This document shows positions 18,723 to 28,011 of a stretch of DNA of 64,000 bases, one piece after another. Where the stretch lies: the NCBI GenBank assembly GCA_040506275.1, contig JBEVXD010000005.1:124001-188000 (forward strand). Reading direction: 5' to 3'. The DNA comes from Thiodiazotropha sp040506275. GTDB taxonomy: Bacteria > Pseudomonadota > Gammaproteobacteria > Chromatiales > Chromatiaceae. The notes under the pieces were generated by a model. The model did not search any database. It worked only from the letters and a program-made list of their open reading frames with translations, and was not told the DNA's origin. Made by a program: the position numbers and the translations under genes. Each line of letters opens with the position of its first letter. Position 1 is the first letter of the stretch.

Positions 18723-21221
18723 GTGTCACATGTAGAGGCCTCTGAAGGCTGTTTTCATTGTCAACTTCCCATTCCCCCGGAAGATGAAGTCATCGGTCAA
18801 ATCGACGGCGAGCCCCAACATTTCTGCTGTATTGGCTGTAAAGCTGTATGCGAAGCAATTTATGATGCTGGTTTAGAAGGGTTCTACCAACGTACACCTG
18901 AAGGCACAAATCTCGCGCCTCCACCGGATATTCCCACTGAGTTGGCACTCTATGATCTGGATGATGTTCAAGCCGAGTTTGTAGGTGAGCTGGCTGAAGA
19001 GAGGGATATTCATCTCCTGATTGAAGGGATACATTGTGCAGCATGTGTTTGGCTGATTGAACACACCTTGAACCCCGTGCCAGGCATTATCTCTGCACAG
19101 GTAAACCTATCCGGTAAGCGTTTGCACGTTAAGTGGCATAACAGTGCGATAACCTTGTCGCAGATTATTCAACGCTTGGGACAGATTGGATACGCGGCAG
19201 TGCCTTATGATCCCGAAGCTGCAGAGGGAACCCTGAAGAGAGAGAATCGTCACCTGCTCTATAGAATGGCGTTCGCTGCTTTTGGCATGATGAATCTGAT
19301 GTGGATTTCAATTGCGCTCTACGCTGGTGCAAGTGAAGGGGAGTTTCGTACTCTTTTCCATTGGATTGGTTTTGCCCTTGCTACACCAGTACTTCTCTAT
19401 TCAGGATACCCCTTTTTCAGAGGGGCATGGTCTGGGTTGCGTAATTTACACCTTGGTATGGATTTACCGATTGCTATTGGTGCCTCAATCACATACCTAT
19501 ATTCGCTCTATATCACCCTAACCGGCAGTATTGTTGGTGAGGTCTATTACGATACGGTGGTCAATTTCCTTTTCGTGATTCTGGTTGGTCGATATCTTGA
19601 GGCTATGTCAAAGCGACAGGCTGTAGCTGCGACCCAACGACTACTCGATCTGCAACCTCGAGTGGCAACACGTCTGGAGCAGGGAGGTGCTGAAGAAGTG
19701 GTGCCTATTCGCGCCATCACTTTAGGTGATCGGGTGCTGATCAAGCCTGGTGAACGAGTGCCTGTAGATGGGGTTGTCATGGATGGCTTGACGACTATTG
19801 ATGAGGCCATGCTTACAGGGGAGTCCCTGGCGATCAGCAAAACTGTTGGGGATAAGGTCTCTGCCGGCACGATTAATGGGCATGGTGCATTGCAGGTAGA
19901 AGTGTCCGGATTGCTAAAGAATACAGCGCTTGGCCGGATTATCAGTCTGGTTGAGGAGGCCCAGGGATCGAAAGCACCCATCCAGTGTCTCGCTGATAAA
20001 ATCGTACCCTGGTTTGTGGCTGTTACTTTGGCCTTGGCGACATTAACATTCTTGTATTGGTTTAATATTGATTTTGAAGTAGCTCTACTAGCTGCGACAT
20101 CGGTGTTAATCATTACCTGTCCCTGTGCATTTGGTCTAGCAACGCCTATGTCTATTGCTGTGGCATCTGGTCTGGGTGCCAAATACGGGATTCTAGTGAA
20201 GAATGGTGAGGTTTTGGAGACACTCTCCACCATCAATCACGTGATTTTCGATAAAACAGGAACCCTCACAGAGGGTGGTCTATCGGTGGTTGCTGTCTTT
20301 ACTGATGATGAACAGTGGAGTGAAGGTGATGATCAGCCTTCAAAATCGATAAACGATCTGATGGTGAAGCTGGCTTTGGTGGAACGGCATTCGGAACATC
20401 CTACTGCGGAGTCAGTGGTAGACTGGGTTGAGCAGTTTGCCAAAGTTCAAGGGGAATATGCTTGCAGTGATTTCATATCGTTCCCAGGGCTTGGTGTTAC
20501 TGCGAAGGTAGGTGAAGATTGTTTTACGATTGGCAGTGCGGCATTGATGGAGAGAGAAGCTTGTCGATCATCAAAACACCTGACCAAGTTTGAGCAGCAG
20601 CTTGATAAACGGGGCATCGGTTGGTTTCGTGTCGCCGTGAATGGTAATGAGGTTGGCTTGGTTGCTGTTGAGGACAGGATCAGACCTGATGCTAAAGATT
20701 TGATCGCTTCATTAAAAGCTGAAGGGATGAAGTTGACACTACTTAGTGGTGACCGGCGTCAGTCAGCTGAAGCCATTGCTGAGCGTCTGGGTGGTTTGGA
20801 TGTCATCGCTGAGGTGTTACCAGAAGAAAAAGATCAGGTTGTCAAACAGTTACAATCAGAGGGACAACGAGTTGCCATGGTTGGTGATGGTGTGAATGAC
20901 GCACCAGCTTTGGTTCGGGCAGATGTTGGCATTGCCATGGGTTCTGGTACCGATGTGTCGATTGCGAGTGCGGATATTGTGTTGATGAGCAGTGAGTTGG
21001 AGCGGGTTCGTCTGGCAATTGCTCTCTCAAGAAGGGCGCTGCTCACGATTCGTCAAAATATTGGTATCTCAATCAGTTACAATATAGTTATGGTGCCTTT
21101 GGCTATGACTGCAGTGGTCACACCCTTGGTGGCGGCGATCTCCATGCCATTGAGTTCTTTGGCTGTTATCGGTAATTCCGCACGTATCCGAACATTGTTC
21201 AAAGGTGTTAGAATCCGTTGA
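18723..21221 (+). CDS. ccoI: Copper-transporting P-type ATPase CcoI
   Basis: An 832-aa P1B-type ATPase that exports copper for cbb3 oxidase assembly. An N-terminal cysteine-rich segment (CFHC ... CCIGC) precedes a heavy-metal-associated domain with CAAC near residue 106. The transmembrane CPC motif (CPCAFGLATP) is near residue 466, the phosphorylation motif DKTGT near residue 510, and GDGVNDAPAL near residue 720. The GTG start follows AGGAG. A cysteine-rich pre-domain is typical of the CcoI/FixI branch rather than the CopA detoxification branch. Confidence 0.93.
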   Translation: MSHVEASEGCFHCQLPIPPEDEVIGQIDGEPQHFCCIGCKAVCEAIYDAGLEGFYQRTPEGTNLAPPPDIPTELALYDLDDVQAEFVGELAEERDIHLLIEGIHCAACVWLIEHTLNPVPGIISAQVNLSGKRLHVKWHNSAITLSQIIQRLGQIGYAAVPYDPEAAEGTLKRENRHLLYRMAFAAFGMMNLMWISIALYAGASEGEFRTLFHWIGFALATPVLLYSGYPFFRGAWSGLRNLHLGMDLPIAIGASITYLYSLYITLTGSIVGEVYYDTVVNFLFVILVGRYLEAMSKRQAVAATQRLLDLQPRVATRLEQGGAEEVVPIRAITLGDRVLIKPGERVPVDGVVMDGLTTIDEAMLTGESLAISKTVGDKVSAGTINGHGALQVEVSGLLKNTALGRIISLVEEAQGSKAPIQCLADKIVPWFVAVTLALATLTFLYWFNIDFEVALLAATSVLIITCPCAFGLATPMSIAVASGLGAKYGILVKNGEVLETLSTINHVIFDKTGTLTEGGLSVVAVFTDDEQWSEGDDQPSKSINDLMVKLALVERHSEHPTAESVVDWVEQFAKVQGEYACSDFISFPGLGVTAKVGEDCFTIGSAALMEREACRSSKHLTKFEQQLDKRGIGWFRVAVNGNEVGLVAVEDRIRPDAKDLIASLKAEGMKLTLLSGDRRQSAEAIAERLGGLDVIAEVLPEEKDQVVKQLQSEGQRVAMVGDGVNDAPALVRADVGIAMGSGTDVSIASADIVLMSSELERVRLAIALSRRALLTIRQNIGISISYNIVMVPLAMTAVVTPLVAAISMPLSSLAVIGNSARIRTLFKGVRIR

Positions 21222-21245
21222 TACCGTGTCTGATGGAGTAAGCAG

Positions 21246-21455
21246 ATGGATGTAATTTATGGCTTGATTCCCGGGATGATCATTTTGGGGCTTGCAGCAG
21301 TGGCAGTACTGTTTTGGGCTGCCCGCAGTGGTCAATTTGATGACCTGGAAGGTGAGGCCCATCGGATCCTGATGGATGATGATATCTCTCCGAAGCAGAA
21401 AAAAAAGAAGGGTTTACCTAAACAGATGATGCCGGATGCAGAAGACCAGGAGTGA
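21246..21455 (+). CDS. ccoS: cbb3 oxidase maturation protein CcoS
   Basis: A 69-aa protein with one N-terminal helix (about residues 4-26) followed by the family motif WAARSGQFDDLEGEAHRIL. CcoS is needed for cofactor insertion into cbb3 oxidase. It is 24 bases after ccoI and completes the ccoGHIS set. Confidence 0.93.
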   Translation: MDVIYGLIPGMIILGLAAVAVLFWAARSGQFDDLEGEAHRILMDDDISPKQKKKKGLPKQMMPDAEDQE

Positions 21456-21474
21456 ACCTGATCTCCTCAGTTGG

Positions 21475-22170
21475 TCAGCCACTATTCATCTTAGCTTCAT
21501 ATTCGATATTACTGTTCTTAATCTGCTCCACTAGAGCGTCGATGCGTTCCAGTGGCATATACTGGATGAGCTCTTTACCCTCCGGATTGAGACCAATAGT
21601 TATTCCTCGTTCAGGGTAGATCCAGTGGGTTACACCGGTTTCAGTTTCAGTAATCTTGTCTGCAGGTTCTCCGAAACGACTGTTGATCAATGCCTCATCC
21701 AGATTGGCGGCAGGTATATAGTTAATCAATTCAATCGGCAATTTTTCTGCCAGAATCATATCGTCGCTATCTAAAACTATCTTATGGGTGGAATCTGAGG
21801 TTCGACTGATACGGGAACCCCGGTCTACCAATTTGTTCAACAATGCTTCATCAGCCTTCAAACCGAGAATGAAATCGGCTCTAAGACCACTTAAATAGAT
21901 CCGTTCAAAGTAGGCCTCCAGGGCAGGTTGTCCACTCTCATCGATGAATAGATTCAACTTTCCCTGGCTCTGAAAGACATCCCTCGCCTCAGGCAGTGAA
22001 CTTTTATTGAGTGTTAAATCAAATACCTGAATTTCATTATGTGCAGACATATGAATGTCCCAGGGTAACCTTGGGTTCGTGTCCACCTGGCGTCCACCAG
22101 GCAATAGTATTGCTAGGGCCACTGAGACCACAGATAGCGATACAACCCAAAAGATAATCTTCTTTTCCAT
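21475..22170 (-). CDS. Unknown protein with one N-terminal membrane anchor
   Basis: A 231-aa protein with a hydrophobic N-terminus (about residues 5-24) and a soluble, probably periplasmic remainder. I do not recognise it. It converges on ccoS, with the stop codons 19 bases apart. No cysteine cluster or catalytic motif is visible. Confidence 0.65.
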   Translation of the reverse strand: MEKKIIFWVVSLSVVSVALAILLPGGRQVDTNPRLPWDIHMSAHNEIQVFDLTLNKSSLPEARDVFQSQGKLNLFIDESGQPALEAYFERIYLSGLRADFILGLKADEALLNKLVDRGSRISRTSDSTHKIVLDSDDMILAEKLPIELINYIPAANLDEALINSRFGEPADKITETETGVTHWIYPERGITIGLNPEGKELIQYMPLERIDALVEQIKNSNIEYEAKMNSG

Positions 22171-22505
22171 TTAGTGTCAGTCCTGCTTTGTTACTTCTTG
22201 CTTCGTAGATCTGCCAATCTGTTTATAGATACGTACAGCGTACTTCTACAATCATGCTTTATCACTCAAAACTACTCTCTAGGTATTTTCAAGCTGACAA
22301 CCCATAGCCTGAAAGAGGGTGTTTCAGGTTATATTCGGTTGCGGGAATTATTGCTGCAGCCCATCTTACCTGCTTTGAGCCTGTTCCATATAGCGGAATC
22401 TAATGCATATGGCATAGTTCTCTCATGTCAGGTAGTTTAAGGATACTGGCTGAGGCAATATCTATTGCGTGTTTGGCACCTTATTCATCAAGTGAGGATT
22501 CTACA
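22171..22505. other. Gene-free stretch with a small hairpin
   Basis: I see no convincing gene. A frame at 22174-22440 reads as low-quality peptide. A short hairpin (CCTGAAA ... TTTCAGG) lies at about 22307-22330. The stretch probably holds promoters for the two divergent genes. Confidence 0.4.
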
Positions 22506-22649
22506 ATGGGAAGTGGGCTTTGGTTTATAACAATTCTCAAGGAGAACCCATGGATTGGAATTGTAATAGGTATCTTATTGATTATGTTAATGTTTATGAT
22601 AAAAAAATGGTTGGTTAAGAAAATGCTGAGTAGTGAAGAGAAGAGCTGA
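22506..22649 (+). CDS. 47-aa single-pass membrane protein
   Basis: Encodes one strong hydrophobic helix (about residues 17-36) followed by a very basic segment (KKWLVKKM), giving a clear inside-positive topology. The ATG at 22506 has GAGG 8 to 9 bases upstream; a longer frame from 22425 is less likely. I do not know its function. It lies close to the cbb3 locus. Confidence 0.55.
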   Translation: MGSGLWFITILKENPWIGIVIGILLIMLMFMIKKWLVKKMLSSEEKS

Positions 22650-22787
22650 TTGGCTAATTTCTTCCTTGGGCTCTACACTCAAGTACTTGAACTTATTGGC
22701 TTTGATGGCTTGAGACCATTGTTGTGGTATCGATACAGTCATGGGAAGATGCCTTCTTACTGATAACAGATAGGGTATTAACTATCG

Positions 22788-23342
22788 ATGAAATTTGAGA
22801 TCTCCGATGAGTTGGTGCAAAAGGCCAAACTTCCTCACGACATATTTCTGACAAACTTGATTGGTAACCATATTCTTTGGTTCGTAGCTGCATTAGGACT
22901 TGTACGCTCATTTTGGCAGCCTATGGCTCTTGTGCCCGTAGTTTCCTTAGCAATGCTGGTCTATACGCTATGGAGAGCAAAGCAGTCAAAAGCTCGGGAT
23001 GAATGGTATGTCTATGCACACTGGCAGATTGCTGCTGAACGCAGTCGACTATTTATCTACATGTTGCTGGCTGTGCTAACTGTATTTTTTCTGGGATGGC
23101 TGGGATATGCCTACATGGGGATGGAGAAGGTTGCAGTATTGGCTCTTATCGGTGGTATTGGATTACTGCCGATCATGGTGACTGTGTTAATACTCATCCT
23201 GATGGAGTCTGATGCTTTGCATCAAGCAGCTCAGGGGAAATTGAGCAAGCGAATGGCAGAAAAATACCCCTATCCTGAGGATATTGTAGTGTTGGAAGAT
23301 GATATGGAACAGGCCGATGAGGTAGAAACCCCTTCAGCTTGA
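22788..23342 (+). CDS. Unknown four-helix membrane protein
   Basis: A 184-aa protein with two hydrophobic hairpins (about residues 27-62 and 90-145) and an acidic C-terminal tail rich in D and E. I do not recognise the family. It is monocistronic. A copy of the end of a dispersed repeat (TGTTAACAGGCCC) lies shortly after its stop. Confidence 0.6.
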   Translation: MKFEISDELVQKAKLPHDIFLTNLIGNHILWFVAALGLVRSFWQPMALVPVVSLAMLVYTLWRAKQSKARDEWYVYAHWQIAAERSRLFIYMLLAVLTVFFLGWLGYAYMGMEKVAVLALIGGIGLLPIMVTVLILILMESDALHQAAQGKLSKRMAEKYPYPEDIVVLEDDMEQADEVETPSA

Positions 23343-23380
23343 TTTGATGCATTTCGGCAGTATGGTGTCAGTCAATGAGT

Positions 23381-23396
23381 TGTTAACAGGCCCTAG
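23381..23396 (-). repeat. End fragment of the GGGCCTGTTAACA repeat
   Basis: TGTTAACAGGCCCTAG is the reverse complement of the left end of the repeat at 6286 and 63197. Only this end is present, between the converging membrane-protein and Mth938-like genes. Confidence 0.55.
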
Positions 23397-23401
23397 CAGA
23401 T

Positions 23402-23779
23402 TTAGTCCCTGATCATCAGCAAAGCTGCTGCCACTTGCCGGCCTTCAGACATCAGAATATTGTAAGTGCGACATGCTGCGTCTGTGGCCATGATTTCGAG
23501 ACCTATTTGCTTTTCAATCAGCGGTAGAATCAGGTCTTGAGATGGGAAATACTGTTTTGAGCCGGTACCCAACACCATAATCTCTGGCTGAAGAGCTGCT
23601 ATGAGTGCGAAATCTTCCGCCTTCAGATCTTCGAAATTGCTTGGACGCCATTGGGGAATGACTCGATCAGGCATCAGTACCAAACTTTCGCGATACAATT
23701 TCCCACTGATTGTGATCTCATTGGTAGTGTAGTGTTGAATGGCGTTGCCACTATTGGCGTCATCAAGTATGAATTTCAT
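23402..23779 (-). CDS. Mth938-like (DUF498) domain protein
   Basis: A 125-aa protein of the Mth938/DUF498 family, related to mitochondrial NDUFAF3. Signatures are the YRESLVLMPD segment near residue 28, LGTGSKQYFP near residue 70 and a C-terminal NILMSEGRQVAAALL. The fold is small alpha/beta; bacterial function is unsettled. It stands alone on the minus strand. Confidence 0.8.
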   Translation of the reverse strand: MKFILDDANSGNAIQHYTTNEITISGKLYRESLVLMPDRVIPQWRPSNFEDLKAEDFALIAALQPEIMVLGTGSKQYFPSQDLILPLIEKQIGLEIMATDAACRTYNILMSEGRQVAAALLMIRD

Positions 23780-24174
23780 AATCCGACCATACCTGAATCA
23801 GACATGACAAAAAAGTGACGGATTAAAGTGGTAACGGGTAAACATGAAATAAACTCAGCCAAGAGTTTCTACCATAACCTTGTTGATCATAACAATAACC
23901 CTAAAATGATCAGTTGACCGCTCCATCCTACTGGTGAATATGCTGTTCTTATTGAAAAAGCATTTGATTGGTATACTCAGATGCTGGGTGAGTCACACTG
24001 TCCCACTGATCTTTTTAGGATAATCAGGCTTTTCACTCAGATTGTTCTCTTTGCAGGAAAGTATTTCGCTAACAATCCGACCTGCTTGCATTTGAACTGG
24101 TTTCCTTAATTGATCTTTTAGAATGGGTCAGTTAACTTTGTATCCTTTGGCCTAATTCAAAAGACGAGGTATCC
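23780..24174. other. Gene-free stretch upstream of the aminotransferase
   Basis: I see no gene, strong hairpin or recognisable operator here. It presumably holds the promoters of the divergent Mth938-like and aminotransferase genes. Confidence 0.4.
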
Positions 24175-25380
24175 GTGTCCACGCAAGAGATGGAAGAGTT
24201 CCGCAGAATCAAGCGGTTGCCACCCTATGTGTTCGCTATTGTTAATGAACTCAAAGCGGCGGCACGAGCGCGGGGCGAGGATATCATCGATTTCGGCATG
24301 GGTAATCCCGATCAACCGACGCCACAACATATCGTAGATAAGTTATGTGAGGTGGCGAATCGCAAGGATACGCACCGTTATTCAATGTCAAAAGGCATCC
24401 CCCGATTAAGACGGGCGATGAGCAATTGGTATAAGAATCGCTATCAGGTCGACCTGGATCCTGAGACCCAGGTTATTGCTACCATTGGTTCAAAAGAGGG
24501 GTTGGCTCATCTGGCGTTGGCCTGCATGGGGCCAGGGGATTCTGTGCTTGTACCTAATCCAGCCTATCCCATACACCCCTATGGTTTCATAATCTCAGGG
24601 GCGGATGTGCGTCATGTACCAATGGTTCCGGGTGTCGATTTTTTTGATGAGCTGGTCAAATCTATTAAAGATTCCTGGCCACGTCCGAAAATGTTGGTGC
24701 TCAACTTCCCCGGGAATCCGACAACCCAGTGTGTCGAATTGGAGTTTTTCGAAAAGATTGTCGAAATCGCCAAAGAGTACAATATTTGGGTCGTACATGA
24801 TCTGGCATATGCCGACATCGTGTTTGATGGTTATGTCGCACCCTCAATTCTCCAGGTTCCGGGCGCCGATGAAATTGCAGTGGAGTTCTTTTCTCTCTCC
24901 AAAAGTTACAATATGCCTGGCTGGCGAGTCGGTTTCATGTCAGGTAATAAAACCCTGGTAGCGGCACTTGCGCGAATTAAGTCCTATCTTGACTATGGTA
25001 CCTTTACGCCAATTCAGGTTGCGGCTATCGCTGCTCTGGAAGGTCCACAGGATGTGGTTAAGGAGATCTGTGGCATGTACCAAAACAGACGGGATGTGCT
25101 TTGTGATGGGCTCAACAACATTGGTTGGCATGTAGAGAAACCCAAGGCAACCATGTTTGTATGGGCTCCCATTCCAGAGGCTTACAAGTCAATGGGGTCG
25201 CTCGAGTTTTCCAAAAAACTGTTGAGCGAGGCTAAGGTTGCGGTATCACCCGGTGTCGGCTTTGGGTCGCACGGTGACGATCATGTTCGGTTTGGGTTGA
25301 TTGAAAATGAACATCGTACCCGTCAAGCGGTACGGGGTATTCGTGACATGTTCCGTAAAGACGGATTGATCGAATCTTGA
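24175..25380 (+). CDS. alaC: Alanine transaminase-type aminotransferase
   Basis: A 401-aa class I PLP aminotransferase. The lysine that binds PLP is in SLSKSYNMPGWRVGF near residue 244; the PLP-contact segments NPAYPIHPYG and NFPGNPTTQ are present. It most resembles AlaC, which makes alanine from pyruvate and glutamate. The GTG start follows GAGG. It heads a unit with hom and thrC, an order that recurs in gammaproteobacteria. Substrate is inferred from family and context. Confidence 0.85.
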   Translation: MSTQEMEEFRRIKRLPPYVFAIVNELKAAARARGEDIIDFGMGNPDQPTPQHIVDKLCEVANRKDTHRYSMSKGIPRLRRAMSNWYKNRYQVDLDPETQVIATIGSKEGLAHLALACMGPGDSVLVPNPAYPIHPYGFIISGADVRHVPMVPGVDFFDELVKSIKDSWPRPKMLVLNFPGNPTTQCVELEFFEKIVEIAKEYNIWVVHDLAYADIVFDGYVAPSILQVPGADEIAVEFFSLSKSYNMPGWRVGFMSGNKTLVAALARIKSYLDYGTFTPIQVAAIAALEGPQDVVKEICGMYQNRRDVLCDGLNNIGWHVEKPKATMFVWAPIPEAYKSMGSLEFSKKLLSEAKVAVSPGVGFGSHGDDHVRFGLIENEHRTRQAVRGIRDMFRKDGLIES

Positions 25381-25412
25381 GACAATAAGAATTCTACTGT
25401 AGGAGTAATTAG

Positions 25413-26726
25413 GTGAATCCAGTTAAAGTTGGTTTGTTAGGGCTTGGCACTGTCGGAGGCGGTACGCTGAATGTCCTGGCCCGTAATGCTGATGAGATAG
25501 CCCGTCGGGCTGGACGTGGGATTCAGATTACCCATGCAGCAGCAAAGGCCTATGATCCCTCTCAATTGATCGGTCTTGAGCAGGTTGAAATCAGTGATGA
25601 TGCATTTGCCGTGGTGGAGAATGCCGAGGTGGAGATCATCATTGAGTTGATTGGTGGCTACTCTCCAGCACGTGAGCTGGTATTGAAGGCAATCGAAAAC
25701 GGAAAGCATGTTGTCACAGCCAATAAGGCGTTGATTGCCATGCATGGCAATGAGATATTCGAAGCGGCACAAAAAAAAGGCGTCATGGTTGCTTTTGAAG
25801 CGGGTGTTGCTGGTGGAATCCCGATTATCAAGGCGGTACGTGAAGGCCTGGCTGCAAACCGTATAGAGTGGATTGCCGGAATCATTAACGGTACAGGCAA
25901 CTTTATTCTTACTGAGATGCGGGATAAAGGCCGGGAGTTTACAGACGTACTCAAAGAGGCGCAGGCATTGGGATATGCCGAGGCTGACCCCACATTTGAT
26001 GTGGAGGGGATCGATGCTGCGCATAAATTGACTATTCTGGGCTCAATCGCTTTCGGCATTCCTTTACAATTCGAAAAGACTTACACCGAAGGTATTACCA
26101 AGATAGAGCCTCAGGATGTTGAGTATGCGAATGATTTTGGTTATCGCATCAAGCATCTTGGCATTACTCGTAAGACCGAAAATGGTATAGAGATGCGAGT
26201 TCATCCCACCATGATTCCGCACCGCCGTCTGATTGCTAATGTTGATGGTGTGATGAATGCGGTTTTAGTCCAGGGTGATGCAGTAGGTCCTACACTCTAT
26301 TACGGAGCCGGAGCCGGTTCCGAACCAACCGCATCAGCGGTGGTAGCCGATGTGGTGGATGTGGTGCGTGCGCTTACCACTGATTCTGAAAATCGGGTGC
26401 CTCACCTGGCATTCCAGCCGGATGAACTTGTTGATCTGCCGATCCTGCCCATTGAAGAAGTTGAGTCAGCCTATTATCTGAGAATGCAGGTAGAGGATAA
26501 ACCGGGCGTGGTTGCAAGAATTGCAACAATCCTGGCCGATTCCCAGATCAGCATAGAAGCGATCCATCAAAAAGAGCCTGCAGAAGGTCAAAGTACCGTA
26601 CCCTTGGTCATGATGACCCAAACAGTTGTTGAAAAACGGTTGAACGAAGCGCTGGCGGCAATTGATCAACTGGATAGCGTTTCCGGACAGATAATGAGAA
26701 TCAGGGTAGAGCGCCTTGATGGCTGA
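25413..26726 (+). CDS. hom: Homoserine dehydrogenase
   Basis: A 437-aa monofunctional homoserine dehydrogenase, reducing aspartate semialdehyde to homoserine for threonine and methionine. The NAD(P) motif GLGTVGGG is near residue 10, the catalytic core includes GVAGGIPIIKA and NGTGNFILTEM, and a C-terminal ACT domain (DKPGVVARIATIL) suggests feedback by threonine. The GTG start has AGGAG 7 bases upstream. It lies 32 bases after the aminotransferase. Confidence 0.93.
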   Translation: MNPVKVGLLGLGTVGGGTLNVLARNADEIARRAGRGIQITHAAAKAYDPSQLIGLEQVEISDDAFAVVENAEVEIIIELIGGYSPARELVLKAIENGKHVVTANKALIAMHGNEIFEAAQKKGVMVAFEAGVAGGIPIIKAVREGLAANRIEWIAGIINGTGNFILTEMRDKGREFTDVLKEAQALGYAEADPTFDVEGIDAAHKLTILGSIAFGIPLQFEKTYTEGITKIEPQDVEYANDFGYRIKHLGITRKTENGIEMRVHPTMIPHRRLIANVDGVMNAVLVQGDAVGPTLYYGAGAGSEPTASAVVADVVDVVRALTTDSENRVPHLAFQPDELVDLPILPIEEVESAYYLRMQVEDKPGVVARIATILADSQISIEAIHQKEPAEGQSTVPLVMMTQTVVEKRLNEALAAIDQLDSVSGQIMRIRVERLDG

Positions 26727-26823
26727 CAACGCTGGCTCGAATTATAGTTTCTGACCTGGGGATCCTGATTTAAGCAATGCAGGATCCATGACATTTTGAA
26801 GAAAGATTTTTGAGGTTAATAAA

Positions 26824-27966
26824 ATGCCATTCCGTCCCCGATACACTGGATTGATCGACCGCTACCGTGACCGACTGCCTGTGCATGATGATACTCGGAT
26901 CATCAGTTTGGGAGAGGGCAACACACCACTCATACGCCTGCATAATATCCCTGAAGAGTTGGGTAAGGATGTGGACATCTATGTCAAGTATGAGGGGCTT
27001 AATCCCACCGGTTCTTTCAAGGATAGAGGGATGACCATGGCCGTCACCAAGGCGGTGGAAAAGGGCAGTAAGGCGATTATTTGTGCCTCGACGGGTAACA
27101 CCTCTGCAGCTGCAGCGGCATATGCTGCCAGGGCTGGTATCACTGCCTTTGTATTGATCCCTGATGGCAAGATTGCGATGGGTAAAATGGCCCAGGCTAT
27201 GATGTATGGTGCCATTACTATTCAGATCAGGGGTAACTTCGACGATGGAATGCAGCTTGTTAAGGAGGTTGCAGAACATGCCCCAGTTACTATCGTCAAC
27301 TCGATCAACCCCTATCGGCTCCAAGGCCAGAAAACAGCGGCATTCGAAATCGTAGAAGAGCTGGGGCATGCGCCAGACTATCATTGTCTACCTGTCGGTA
27401 ATGCCGGCAATATAACAGCGCATTGGATCGGTTATTGTGAATATAGCTGTACCAATGGGGAAAAGGTAACTGATGCCTGTGCTTATTGTGGTGGCCATTG
27501 TAAATTTGCAGGCGGTGCCATTACCGGGAAGCGACCGAAAATGGTTGGTTATCAGGCCGCAGGCTCTGCGCCATTTATGCGTGGTGGTCCGGTAAAGGAT
27601 CCAGAGACTGTTGCCACAGCAATTCGTATCGGTAATCCTCAGTCATGGGATCAGGCCTGGAAGGTACAGGATGAGTCTGGTGGTTGGTTTGACGAGTGTT
27701 CGGATGATGAGATACTCGCAGCCCAGAAGCTTCTGGCTGAGAACGAAGGGGTTTTTTGTGAACCTGCATCTGCGACATCCCTGGCCGGTGCCATGCGTGA
27801 TGTTAAATCTGGCAAGATACCCGAAGGATCAAGTATTGTCTGTACCCTTACTGGCAATGGTCTGAAGGATCCTGATACAGCGATTGAGCAGTCAACCTCT
27901 CCGGTAATTACCATTGACGCAGATCTCGATGCCGTCAAGCACTCCATATTTGATAATATGACCTGA
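26824..27966 (+). CDS. thrC: Threonine synthase with a cysteine-rich insert
   Basis: A 380-aa PLP enzyme making threonine from O-phosphohomoserine. The PLP lysine is in PTGSFKDRGM near residue 64, with CASTGNTSAAAAAYAAR and PVGNAGN also present. Between the GNAGN loop and PKMVGYQAAG, around residues 208-230, is an insert with five closely spaced cysteines (CEYSC and CAYCGGHC) that many threonine synthases lack; it could bind a metal. It follows hom by 97 bases. Confidence 0.92.
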   Translation: MPFRPRYTGLIDRYRDRLPVHDDTRIISLGEGNTPLIRLHNIPEELGKDVDIYVKYEGLNPTGSFKDRGMTMAVTKAVEKGSKAIICASTGNTSAAAAAYAARAGITAFVLIPDGKIAMGKMAQAMMYGAITIQIRGNFDDGMQLVKEVAEHAPVTIVNSINPYRLQGQKTAAFEIVEELGHAPDYHCLPVGNAGNITAHWIGYCEYSCTNGEKVTDACAYCGGHCKFAGGAITGKRPKMVGYQAAGSAPFMRGGPVKDPETVATAIRIGNPQSWDQAWKVQDESGGWFDECSDDEILAAQKLLAENEGVFCEPASATSLAGAMRDVKSGKIPEGSSIVCTLTGNGLKDPDTAIEQSTSPVITIDADLDAVKHSIFDNMT

Positions 27967-28011
27967 GTTCAGTTAGAAAACGAGGCGCCGGCTCCAGGCG
28001 AATGCCATAAA

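Noticed and set aside
22174..22440. 88-codon frame between the anchored unknown and the 47-aa gene
   Set aside because: Composition is not protein-like, and a hairpin runs through it.
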